From Dasyornis broadbenti (lineage: Eukaryota > Chordata > Aves > Passeriformes > Dasyornithidae), in NCBI GenBank assembly GCA_013397935.1, contig VZRN01005851.1, positions 2,825,109 through 2,889,108 of the forward strand: 64,000 nucleotides of DNA, written 5' to 3'. Below are positions 38,190-50,200 of the stretch, piece by piece. The position numbers and the translations under genes were made by a program. A model generated the notes under the pieces. It did no database searches, was not told where the DNA came from, and saw only the letters and a list, made by a program, of their open reading frames with translations. Each line of letters begins with the position of its first letter. Within the stretch, counting starts at the first letter, position 1.

Positions 38190-38650
38190 ACTGTCAGGCG
38201 CTAAGGGCCCCTAAGAGCAGATCGCTGCTGTAGCACGGGAGAGCTGGAACGCCGCCGGACCTTCCCCCGGCACCGGCCCCCCCGGGGCTGCACAGCCTCC
38301 CCCTCGCCGCCCTCCATCCCGTCCCGTTCCCGTCCCGTTCCCGTCCCGTCCCGTCCCGAGCCCCCGCCCCGCTCACCTGCCCGCGGCAACCACGCCGTCC
38401 CGGACGCCGCGGATGAGCCCCGTCCCGGGATAAGCTCACCGCCACCCCCGCAGCCGGGACGAGGAGGCGGAGCTGCGCCTGGCAGGCCCGGTAGGATCCG
38501 CGCCCAATCTCCAGCTCATTCTTCAGCGATAGAAATCCCGGGACGGGCGCCTGGTGCACCGCCCGAGCGTGCTGGGATGGAGGAGCCGCTTCCTATCGCA
38601 GGGGAACAGGGGACGTGCGGAGCCTTCGGCGCGCTTCCCTGCTTGGACGA
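38190..38650 (-). promoter_or_regulatory. CpG island and probable promoter/5' UTR exon of copy B
   Basis: GC-rich, CpG-dense block in an otherwise AT-rich region, about 5.7 kb upstream of the first coding exon. Two good minus-strand splice donors are present. One leaves an exon ending at 38377 (GCAG|GTGAGC) and the other an exon ending at 38440 (GGCG|GTGAGC). Either could end a non-coding first exon that splices to 32515. Open frames crossing this block reflect GC content, not genes. Confidence 0.65.
38317..38359. repeat. CCCGT short tandem repeat inside the copy B CpG island
   Basis: About 43 bp of alternating CCCGT and TCCCGT units, ending just upstream (plus strand) of the 38377 donor on the minus strand. 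If transcription starts further right and the 38440 donor is not used, these bases fall in the first intron. Confidence 0.8.
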
Positions 38651-41090
38651 AAGAAGCCTACCCGGGATGTGCTTCCCGTCAATTCGTGTCTACGTTGATT
38701 AAGGAAACTTTCCGACAGTGTCATTGACCGCTAAGTTAAGAACAAGCAGTGGTTTTGGCAAGGAAAGAATCTCTTTCAAAAGCCTAGGAGACCTGGGTGT
38801 CACACAGACTTGCGGTAAAATTAAAGCAGAACATAGCTAGGCCATGCTAATTAGCTAAATTCAGCGACGGAAACCTGAAATGCCGTAAATACCGTTGTGC
38901 TGTACTGTTGTTCACCCTATTCCTTATATAGTGGGGGTCTTATTTAGACTGATAGGACCAATAGGTACCAGTTCTAAAGTTCAGAAAACGGTTAAGCCAA
39001 CCTGTTTAAGGCAGGCCATTGAATTTCATTGGTTTGCGTTGATGCAGAACAAGACATTGGCTCCCATGAAGAAAAATGCACGACTGCAGTACATTTCTTC
39101 CCACACATGTGCTGTGCTGTAGCTGTGGTTCAGGGGATGCAGACACAGACCTGCAAAAAAAAAGTATCCACCAGTGATGTTTTTCTGTTGGCTTCTGGCT
39201 TTTATGGCACATGACAGACTTGTTCAATAAAAGCTTTTCTTTTGAGGGAAGAAAAAACATGATATTCCTTGCCTAGCATAAAGCAGCAAATCATCGGGAA
39301 AGTGGTTTTGCTAGTAGAGAGTTTGATAGAATGCAAATAAAAGGTATTTAAGAGGCAAAAGTACCTTTAGATGATCAGTGCAGAGAGAAAAAGTGTTGTA
39401 CAAAACACTTACCGGCCAACACCAAATGTAGCTGAAATTATTTTATTTTGTTTACATGTGTTTTGTTTCCTTGTATTTGCATGATTGTGTACTATCATGC
39501 AAACAGTCTGGATAGAAATGCAAGAACTAAAACTCCTATCGAAGAACAGATCTAGAAGAAACAACAACATGATAATATGGATATTGAAAAATGTATTGAA
39601 ATAACGAGTACTAAATAGCACTGTGTGATTAAAAAAAATAATAATTGCATTGCTATCTTTGCTTTTCCTTCCTTTTTTTTTTTTTTTAATTGAGAGTCAT
39701 CTTGAAGAAAAGTAGTATGAGGTTTTTCAGAGTATTTTTAGGAATCTGGTATGGGTTTCTATCAGCAGATTTGGATATGAAGGGAGATTTCCAATGTTAG
39801 ACAAAACTACTCTGAGGAATGTATGTCACTACATGAAATCAGAATTCAGGCATTTGGATCTCAGAGCATGAGAAAATATAATAAAGAAATGCCAAATTTC
39901 AACAGTGTGGAATTTTTAGGTGAAAGAATGGTCAAAATTTTTAGAAAGTTTCCAAAATTCTTACAGATACCTAGTGTACAATGTGTGTTCATGACTATAA
40001 AGATTCTTTGAGAAATGGAGCAAAAGGAACTGATTGGTATAATAAACTATGCCTGTGAATCAGATGCATATGTTAAATTTCAGCTAAAAATAAAACTAAC
40101 AACCAAGGCAAGATAGATATTAAAAAATTAATAGGGCTGAAAAAGTACTGTGATCTAATTTTGGATTAAGGTAATGAGATGGAGAATTGGCAGATTGATA
40201 ATAAAGATGAAGGAGGAGAAATAATAAAATGGGAATGAAAAATCACAGTTCAGACATGGTAAGAACAGAACCAGTTAGTTTTCTCAATCTATGCAAGAAT
40301 AATGTCTAGATATAATTCCAGGCCCAGTAGTAAGGAATTTCTAGTAGCTTTGTGTAGTTTAGAATACCATATAACCAAAGAACAGCAAATTTAATACCTA
40401 TATTTGAGAAATTAAGAATAATTAGAAGTCTCCTGTATTCTGCACTACCTAGAGTGTTCCAGAGCAACATGTGTTAAAACATTGGCATTCAAGATGTGGA
40501 GAAACAGAAAACTCGCATTTCCCTTTCTAGTTGTCAATGCTGCCAGGCAGCCCTGCCAATGGCATGAAGCTATGGAAAGGGTAAATATAACCTTAGGGTT
40601 TGTTTCACAAAGTTCCAAGTAGGATTAGTGAAGTGTTACAGCTAACAGCTATTTTATTTAATTCTATTTCCTCCTTGTTTGTATAGATGAGTCTAGATTG
40701 AAACAAGGACAGAAAAAAGTCCAAAGAATAAGGCAGAGGCATGTGGCTTTTTTTAACCTATCAAAATGAAATTTCAGATGAGATATACCTGTTGCTGCTG
40801 AATAATTTTGGAAGTAAGAAGGCAAAAAAATAACTCAGTTAAAGGTAACTCAAAGCACAGAATAAATGAGAGTTAATGGCAGTACAACTTTGCCACATTT
40901 TATATTCCAGTAAGTTTTCCAGGAAGGAAAATAGAAAATATGAATCTGTTTACAAGAGAATTAATAGAGTTTCTACTGCTATTTGGAAGTTGAAAATAGA
41001 TCAGCTGCAGAATTTGGCAGTCCCAGTCTGGTGCTGCTTGCATGACACTGCAGGTGAGTTGCACTTGGAGCTGGCTCCCCTTCATCGAGG
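38651..41090. other. No gene recognised
   Basis: AT-rich sequence upstream of copy B. If the CpG island were bidirectional, a plus-strand transcript would start here, but no convincing coding exon is seen. A T run lies at about 39672-39689. Confidence 0.5.
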
Positions 41091-41099
41091 ATGATTCCA

Positions 41100-41897
41100 G
41101 TAGAACGTGGAATGATGAATGTTATTGTAAGCCGGTCACAAGTGGTGTTCCCCAGGGCTCAGTACTGGGGCCTGTCCTCTTTAATGTCTTTACAGATGTC
41201 CTTGATGGGGGGATTGAGTGCACCTTCAATCAGTTCATGTACGACACTAAATTGGGCAGGAGTGTTGATCTGCTGGATAGTTGGAAGGCTCTGTAGCAGG
41301 ATCTGGACTGACTGGATTGATGGGCCAAGGCAAATCATATGAGGTTGGACAAGGCCAAATGCTGGGTCCTGCCCTTGGGTCACAACAACCCCAATGCAGC
41401 TCTGCAGGCTGGGGCAAAGTGGCTGGAAAGCTGCCCAAGGGAAAAGGACCTGGGGGAGATGGTCGACAGCCAGCTGAACATGAGCCAGCTGTGCCTAGGT
41501 GGCCAAGAAGGCCAATGGCATCCTGGCCTGGATCAGCAATAGTGTGGCCAGCAGGACCAGAGCAGTGGCAGTCCCCCTGTACTTGGCACTGGTGTGGCCA
41601 CCACAAATCCTGTGGTCCCTCTTCTCTCAAGCAGCAAGCAAAATGAAATCGTGTCAAGTTGCACCAGGGGAGGTTTAGATTGGATATTAGGAAAAATTTC
41701 TTCACTGGAAGGTTTTTTTTTGGCATTGGAAAACGCTGCCCAGGGCAGTGGTGGAGTCACCATCCCTGGAGGTATTTAACAGGCGTGTAAATGTGCTGCA
41801 TAGGGACGTGGTTCAGTGGTGGACTTGGCAGTGTTAGGTTAATTCTTGGACTAGATCATAAAGGTCATTTCTGCCCTAAGCTATTGTGATTCTATGC
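41100..41897 (+). mobile_element. CR1 LINE fragment with reverse-transcriptase remnants and complete 3' tail
   Basis: The frame around 41113-41290 encodes PVTSGVPQGSVLGPVLFN, a hallmark of the CR1 reverse transcriptase, followed by an FxYDTKLG-like remnant of the FADDTKLG motif. A frame change follows, then around 41425-41500 EKDLGEM and LNMSQLC. The 3' part reads GGTTTAGATTGGATATTAGG and CCATCCCTGGAGGTATTTAA, and ends GTGATTCTATGCTT. It is 5'-truncated, frameshifted and inactive. Confidence 0.9.
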
Positions 41898-41899
41898 TT

Positions 41900-43885
41900 A
41901 ACATAAAATGACAATTTGTGTTTGGAGGCTATAAAGTTTCTTATGAAAAGAAACTGATTACTTGGTTTTTAAAAAGTGCCTCTGTCTTGCCTCCTGTCTC
42001 TTAATACTTGCTTGAGCATATATGCCAGGACCTAGACAGGATTAGTAATTGCTACTCACCCCATTCTGGAGTAATGGTGGCCTTTGTGGGTTCTTAGGAT
42101 TGGATCCTATTTCAGCCAGGAATGTTGTAGAGTGATGGGAAGAGATGACTGTCTTGGAGGTCTCAATAAATTCAACTTGAATGCTTTTTTTTTTCCTGCA
42201 ACATTGACATTCTAGATATATCAATCACTGATGCTAAAATGTGGGAATTAGGATAGCACCACAGATGTGGGATTGTTTGCAGGCAGGCCTGGAGGCTTCA
42301 GAGGTGGGCGCCACGACAAAGAAGAATTAGTTTTTATTTTCTTGGAGAGATGTTTCACTGATGAAGATGAAGAAAATGAGCTTTTCCTTTAGATCCTGAA
42401 GGAAACATCCCCCAATAACATTCCTGGAAAGCTGTTACATAGATTGAATTTGCTGACTCTATATGGTGTAAGTAAGGATCTATATTGCTCAGGCAAGGGA
42501 ATCCAGACATTAATTGTGAAAACTTGTTCTGTTTTTGCCTATGTAAAATCAGCAGAATCAAGCCAAATTCTGCTGAGGCTGATGGTAGCCTGTGCTTGCA
42601 AGTATTGCTTCTGTCCTGGAGGAAAACAGAAAGTCACTTGACATTAAGATTTAGTGGTCTGAAAACTAACTCAGTTCATTTGTCTTGAAGCAGAAGATGC
42701 TAATCTGAGCAACATCACAGAGTACTTACTTCGAGCTCCAGGAAGAGCTCCTTCATCCAGTATTCTGTGTAAGCAATCCTTCTTACATATGCAAGATCCT
42801 GAGAGCCAAGGCTACTTCACTGCACAAGTCTCTCCAGTTCTTTTTCATATATTCAATTTAATTCTTCTCTTCCAGAACTGTCAGTGTGGGCCAGCTGGCT
42901 CCAGATTCAGCCTCTAACTGCTGGCAGGGACAGTGGTGTCAGCCTGCAGCGCTGGAGATCTCCAACCATTGCAGCTGGAAGCTTGACAGAAAGGTATCCC
43001 TTCATTGTACCACAGGTTCCCATCCTGCCTCCTTGTCATGCATACTTCACTAATGGTTTTCAGCTGATAGCAGAGATGTGATGAATCATCAGGAGTTTTT
43101 GGGTCTCGTCCAATTTATAAGGAAATTTGGTCTCTAGCAGGTATTGTTATCTCTCTTTTCTATATAACTTAGTATTTTGAAAGTGTCCTCTGCATTCTTT
43201 TCCAGTATATCTCCCCTCTACTGACACTCATGTAATTTTCCTGCCTTCCCTTTCTTTCTTACCTAGTTTTAGTCTGTATTATTCTTACTCCCTATTTTTT
43301 TCCCAGCACCAGTTCTTAGGCTGAGATTCTCTTTTCCACATCTATTTTTCTATTCTCAACATTAATCCATCTCACTTGAACAAGTCTTGCCTTGTCTCCA
43401 TCACATTGGTTCCTAGTTTCCTCACCCAGTTTATTACAGCGTCACTGAAGAAATCTCCCTGCTGTCATTAGGTACACCATTCCCAGCATTCTTTCATTGA
43501 CCCCAAACTATTGAATGTCCACAGCCTCATTATCTGGAAATGCCACTGTCAATCCCAGTTCTTTTACATACCATGGTTTGTTTGAAAAAAGGCTGTTCCC
43601 CAGCTTCTCCCCTACTCTCATATCTGTCAGACCCCACTGATGTTTCACAATTGCCACCCTTCCTTCACACAACCTTCACTACTCTCTTGCACTTCTCTTT
43701 CCTTCCAGTCTCCTGGAATTCAGCAGTTGCCATAAAATTTCATTGCCTGCACTGATAGTCTTGTGCTGTTTATGTGCCTAGTGGTAGGGGAAATGGGATT
43801 AGTTTTTCTGTTTAATTACAATTTTAGTTTGATTAATGCTATATATTGAGAAAAATATAGCATACAGAGGAGAGAGGCTTTGCAG
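41900..43885. other. No gene recognised
   Basis: No supportable exon on either strand. Short open frames lack splice context and recognisable motifs. Confidence 0.5.
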
Positions 43886-43887
43886 AT

Positions 43888-43960
43888 CATGGATTCATAG
43901 AATAGTTTGGGTTGGAAGGGACCTTAAAGATCATCTACTTACAACTCACCTGCCGGTTAG
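43888..43960 (-). mobile_element. Short CR1 3'-end fragment
   Basis: The plus strand reads GGATTCATAGAATAGTTTGG, then GTTGGAAGGGACCTTAAAGA and TCATCTACTTACAACTCACC, the reverse complement of the CR1 tail. Confidence 0.8.
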
Positions 43961-46698
43961 ATATTTAGGTACAAAAAGGTGACATTTTCTGAACATAAGC
44001 ATACAACATTTTTTATGCTTCATAGTATGTCAGCCTAGATTCAGGTCAGAAATATAACTGGTGATTTCCCTCCATTCAGTCCAGTGTCACAGTGAACTAT
44101 TCAGCCTTTGAGTCAATGGCTCAAAGCTCAATAAGCAGTTGGTAAATAAATAAGAGCAACATATGGTTCATAGGATAGAAATACTTAAAATTTGCCTCTA
44201 GACCATAACAATTGTGTCACACACAGCCTTCTGTCATAAAGACCAGAGAAGAGGGAGGAAGAAACAATTTATCCCAAATACAAACGGAGGTTCAGAAATG
44301 TTTACAGTAGTTGCAAACTATTTCCGGGGTTGCAACACCCATGGTACCTCAGTAAAAGCATGCATACATAGTTTCTCTGATAACTCAGTGCCATTCTGAG
44401 CAGAATGAGCTAAGCCCAGTGTGGTGTGAGCAGACAAGATACTACTGATGGCCATAAGTGTACATCTTTTAGCAGGACTGAAGTGTATTTAATGTACCTG
44501 CCCTGTGGTGACGTTACTGAGAGACACATATGCAAATAATATGGCTATTAACTATTGCATGCATCTGAAACATGGTTATTTTCCAAACTCATGTACATAT
44601 AGATAGAGTAGAGTATGGCCTTATCTCTTTCGACATTTTCCATTACGTAGGGTTATAAGGCTCATACGATGGCTGGACTACAGTCAGGACTCAGGTCTTC
44701 CCTTCAGAATAGTCTAATTGCTGGTCCCACTGCTCCTGACTGATTCTGCACCACTTCAAGCATTATAAACAGCATTCACCATCAAATCCCAAAATAAACA
44801 TTATAATATAATTTAGGTCTGGCTTGTCAAGAGGTTAGATGGCTTTGCTCTAGTTATTACTTCAGTTAAATACTGTAATAATAGCATTCTTTCTATTGCA
44901 AGCAGTTGAGTGGGTGTGTATGTAGCAATTGTCTAAGTGGGTAGAATTTGCACGGATGAAAATGAAGTAGATGAGCTGTAATATCAAGTGTGGGTGACAT
45001 GCCTCCCTTTATACACCCTTTTGCCTTGCCCACGCAGGAGGTACAGACCAAACAGGGCTGCCTTCTGAAGGGGTGGAAGGTCATAAAACCTTACAGGAGC
45101 ATGGTTTTTGCTGAATGGATCTCTCTAGGATGCTTTATGCTTCAGAGTACTTGTTTTGGATATTTATGAAACTGTAACTTCAAGTATTCTGCCTAAAATT
45201 AAAATTTTATTAATGTTTTCTTCTACATCATTAAGGAAAGGTTATGTGAATTACAATCTTGACTAGGCCACACAGGTAGAAAATGTTAAAACCTGTTTGA
45301 GGAGTTTTTTGTTTTGGATTTTTTGTTGTTGTTCTTTTAGTGAAACTACACTTTTTCTTGTAGGAAAATATATTTAAAGACAAATGAGAAAATACTGTAA
45401 TATCATTTCAGATTGCAGGAGTGTTTCATTCTTAAATAAAACTAGAAAACCCAGCCAGAATTGTGACAAATTTCACCTGTAGTTTGGTGAGGAGTCAGAA
45501 ATTGTAGTCAAGTTTCTTACTGGGGCAGTTTGTCTTATGGTAGAAAGTACAACAGATTAATGCCTCAGTAACGTGCTTGGCTCAGTCTCACTAAGGCATT
45601 TGAACCATCTCTTCAGTAAGCCACTCTTTCATAGATAATGGCAAACCTTTTGGACTATTTTATATTTTCATGTATTTGAGACCAGGTTTTACACTCACAG
45701 GTAGGTCAGACTTTCCTGTGTCTAGTCCTGGTAACAGAGAGAACTGAGTTCAAATACACTGGATGGATTTGAACATAGAAGAGCAGTGTCAATGATCTCT
45801 GGCATCACTCCACAGACAAAAATGTTGCCCCACTCTTCTATTCAATCACATAAAGGGTCAACCCTCCATGGCCAGGGTACGACTGGAAGGGACTGGATCA
45901 TCTCAAGAGGGAATCAGATCTATCCCCTTGCTTAAGGCAGTGCTGCCTGTGTCTGTGTCTTCACAGATGTTTGTCTGTAACAGTCTGAAAAAAAAACCTA
46001 GTGAGAGAGATTACCCCACAGCTCTCCAACATGATTATTATTATTATTGTTATTATTATTATTATTTTGTTATGAGTCTTCTGTAAAGCAAACAGACATT
46101 TCAGGAGATAGAGGATTGTTTGTTGGAAGGGATTGAAATATGATAAATTAAAGCACTTTAATATTCCAATAAAATTAGTAGTAATCCCAGATACACATCC
46201 ATTTTCTTGGTTGCAATTTTAGATGTTCAATGCATGAGAACAAAAAATTTAGGAGCTCTTCAGGAGTATGTAAAATAAAGTAATGGTCACAATTAAACAA
46301 TAATAAATCATGATTTCAAATAATTTTGCAAAGGCAATGCTATTAGCTGAAAGGAACCTGAAAAATGGGAAAAATACTTAAGCTTATATTTTAGTAATAA
46401 ATGAATCAAAACCATCATTCTTTCTTAATTAGACTGGCTTAAACCATTTATCTCCCCTGCATGTTTTTCAGTCTTCTTTTCCTTTTAGGAAAAGTACCGA
46501 AGTGCTTCTTTTTTTTCCTGGATTTTCAATTTCTAGGTTTTCAGCCGTACGTCATGGTTCATGGTTATCAGCCATATTTTGTACCCAATCAAATGATGAT
46601 TTTTCAATACCTCTATGACTAGTAATGAATTAAACAGCTGATTTAAAACACAGTGACTTTATTCTATGTTAAATTTACTGGTATCCAAGGTTTCATTG
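43961..46698. other. No gene recognised
   Basis: AT-rich sequence without recognisable exons, RNA genes or long repeats, apart from the ATT microsatellite near 46.05 kb. Confidence 0.5.
46033..46068. repeat. (ATT)n microsatellite
   Basis: About eleven ATT units with one GTT interruption. The reverse strand shows the tyrosine-like frame typical of this repeat. Confidence 0.9.
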
Positions 46699-47273
46699 TG
46701 TCTTGGTTTAACCCCCGGTGGCAACTAAGCACCACACCACCGCTCTTCACTCTACTCCCCTGGCCCACAGGTGGGATGGGAAGGAGAATCAGAAAAAGTT
46801 AAAACCTGTGGGTTGAGATAAGAATACTTTAACAATTTAAAGTAAATAATAATAATAACAAAAAAAAAAATAATAGCCATGGAAAGGGAGATAACAAGAA
46901 GAGACAGAGGAATAAAACTAAAGACAGATGAGTGATGCTCAATACAGCTGCTGACCAATGCCCAGCCCATCCCTGAACTGTGATTAGTCCCTTTCAACCT
47001 ACTCCCCCCAGTTTATACACTGAGCATGGCACTCTCTGCTGTGGAACATCCCTTTGGCCAATTCAGGTCAGCTGTCCTGGCAAGTCCCCTTCCTGGCTTC
47101 TTGTGCACCTGCTCACCAGCAGAGCATGGGAAAGTCCTTGACTCAGGGTAAGCCCTGCTTAGCAACAACTAAACCATCAGTGTGTTATCAACATCATTGT
47201 CATACTAAACCCAAAATACAGCATTGTACCAGCTACTAGGAAGAAAATGTGCTCTATCCCAGCCTAAACAAGG
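46699..47273 (+). mobile_element. Avian solo LTR, nearly full length (about 575 bp)
   Basis: Starts TGTCTTGGTTTAACCCC and ends CCAGCCTAAACAAGGACA, so it has TG...CA termini. Between these are GGTGGGATGGGAAGGAGAAT, GTGGGTTGAGATAAGAATAC, CCCAGTTTATACACTGAGCA and CTTAGCAACAACTAAACCAT, which I recognise as a common avian LTR family. The flanks read CATTG on the left and CATTT on the right, a possible 5-bp target duplication with one mismatch. No internal retroviral sequence adjoins it. Confidence 0.8.
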
Positions 47274-50200
47274 ACACATTTGCAGCTGCAGTGGCTACTA
47301 ATAAAAACTTGTTAAAATCTCAGGGGTTTTTTTATTAAAAATTTAATTCAACATGATTCTAAAATAGAGTCATCCAAGAAGGAAAAAATACAATCTTTTA
47401 CATGTTTCAGAATAAAATCTGAATTTACTAGACCCACTGCAATGTGTTAAACCACATTCACTTTACTTCACTCACTGTGCCACAGATATATTTAGTAACA
47501 CTGCTGATTCAACAGAGCAGGATCCTTGGTTCTCATCCACATTTGAGCTCTTTTTACACTGCTCTAGCAGAGTGAGGACACCTGAAAAATCTACTCACTA
47601 TTCATATATCTCTAGGGCTTCTTTACAGTCATAGAAGCTAAAATAAGATTTCTCTAAAAATATGTGGTTTATATTCAAAATGCCATTTGCATAAAGAAAA
47701 CGTAATTAATTTTCCATGCAGTTCATTTTGAAAATATGTACTGTATTTTCACACATATTCAATCCCATGCTCAACACATGATTGTACCTATGCTTGGCCA
47801 CCTCAGATCAAATAATTTGAATCACAAAAATCGTCCTTCTCACACTTTCTTCTGACGGTATTTTGTTAAGGATTGAACTAATTTCCTTTTCCTGTCCGGA
47901 TAACTAGAGGGTTTTTTTCCCAGAGCTCACAGAGTGCTTTCCTAGAAGATAATTTTGGATAATTAAGGAGTCTGAGCCACAGAACAGTCCATTCAAGACA
48001 TTGACCAGTAGGTGATAAGATGATTTTTCCATTTAAGGATGCTGGCCTTGATCTGGACAAATCACTTTGATGTAGTTGTTTCTTTTGCCGCTTACAAGTT
48101 TATAGTATATTATTATAGTAATACAGTATACAGTAATAGAGATAGGAGGTAAAAAGTACTGGCCAAAGATATTCCCATCACTGATTGCTGGTTTTGCTTA
48201 TGAGAAAATTATGGAATCTTGGTCAATCCAATATGTTCTTGCATGTTGAGATTAAAATTGTACTTGATAATTTATTTCTCATCTGAATGAAAAAGAAAGA
48301 GGAACTGAGCAAATGGGGTTTGTACAAATTTCCCTGTCTTTTTAGTGAGAAATCCCAGGAGTTTGCCTTTTTCTTCCCAGTTTAGCACAGAACTCTGTGG
48401 TGTTCTTCTATTCCAACCCAGGGATGCCTGACATGTTGATTCATCTGCATTCATAGAATGCTTGTTCTTTCCTTGTGAAACTAAGTTTTCCATGTTCTTG
48501 CTAACTATAAAAAAGGATCATGAAATCTATTTGACAAAATAAATCAGATTATCAGTGTAATGCGTTCTTGCCACTTTCTACCTGCTGATTTTTAATCCTT
48601 TTGAACTCTCAGTTAGAATGTAAGGAGTCTGCAATATTTTTGAGGCAGTCAAGAACTGTATCATTTGATAGCTAATCTGGTAATTAATTTTGGCCACTGC
48701 ATGGCATTTCTAAATTTCAGTATTTCCACAAATATGTATATTTCAATATTTTCTTATCAAGTTATACACAACTCAAAGGGATTGGCCAACTTATTCCCAT
48801 CTGCAAAAGCCTGTCACTTAGTAAAGGCTTGGTGTCAGTATTTGCAGCCTTTCTGTATTCACTTCCTGAGCCCCTGGTGATTTATTCATCATTACATGTA
48901 TTCAGGAAGGCATTTTTCCCAATGGTAACTGTTTCCATGAGGCTGAAAGAGATCAAGACCAATGTGGTTGCTCTTTCAAATGTAGTATTCATTTTTTGGT
49001 TGCGTACCTCTGAGACAAATTTTTCCCATGTTAAAATTTAATCAGAGAAATTACCTGTGCTCCTTCTTAAACCTTACAACTCTGAGACTGAGGTGTATGC
49101 TGCAGATACCAAGAATACTATTTTTTCCCAGATGGACTGTGTAATTACAGAGCAGATTGCATCAAGGCTCGTTATGACACTTCTGAGGTGGATGGAAGTG
49201 TGCTCTGTCATCACAGTCCACACCAGCAGTGTTCAAGCTGTGTCGGTCGCCTCCATGTTCTGAGAATGTTCTGCCATTCTCACATTGCCCACTTCTCATC
49301 TGTAACTTTCTGTAACTGCACCCATACTGCTTCTGACTACCCTGCCACTACTGAGCACTCCAAAAGGACTACCTCCAGGGATAAAGCCTTCCACATGTAT
49401 TATTTGCCTCCAGGATTTTGAAACCCATAACTCAGTAACTGTGAACAACTCCTGAAAGTCTCCCATGAAGTTTTAATATGCACATAAACAGCCACATGAA
49501 ATTAAAAGAGAGAGTGACTTCTCCCAGCTACAGTACTTTAAAGCACATTGCCTTTATGGATATTTGATTCTTGCCATTCCTCCTTTCTCTTTCAGAATCT
49601 TCTAAGAATCTGGATTCTGGGATTTTGGCATCAGGAGAGAGTTTGATTGATGCCAGACATTTTCCATCCCACAAACTCATGCAGTGGGCGTGAAGGGAGA
49701 AGGAGAGATCATGGTTGACACAATTTAAGAGTGAAAACCCTCCAAGCTCTGCAGACTGGGCATGCCAGCATGCAAACCTGGATCACACACCTTCAAGACT
49801 CCAGTCGTTTTGCTGCTCAGAATACCTACGAGTTGGCATAGTCCGGATAGTTCTTAATGCAGCAACAGCTATGATGCAGGACACACTCAGGACTGTCTCC
49901 TGTCAGAAACAGTCTTAGCCTACTGACCTTTGATGGCCAAGGATCAAATCCCTAAGGAGTGAAATAATTAATTCTGGTGGGAGATTATAAAAATATCTAT
50001 ATGTTTTTAAATGCTCTGTTATTACCTCTAATTGTTAGGTAAAAAGCAAGTGCACTCCCTGATGATTTGGTCACGGTATTACAGATTTAATCTTGAATTA
50101 ATGTCCTCTTTCATCTGCTGCCCTAGGCCTTGTGACTGCCTGTGAGCTGTGTGACTCAGACCCCAGCTGAGATCACTCTTGTTTCCAGCCATCAAGGGTA

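Noticed and set aside
38194..38559. 121-codon minus-strand frame
   Set aside because: Low-complexity Arg/Gly/Ala-rich frame produced by the CpG island and CCCGT repeat; the region is better explained as promoter and 5' UTR.
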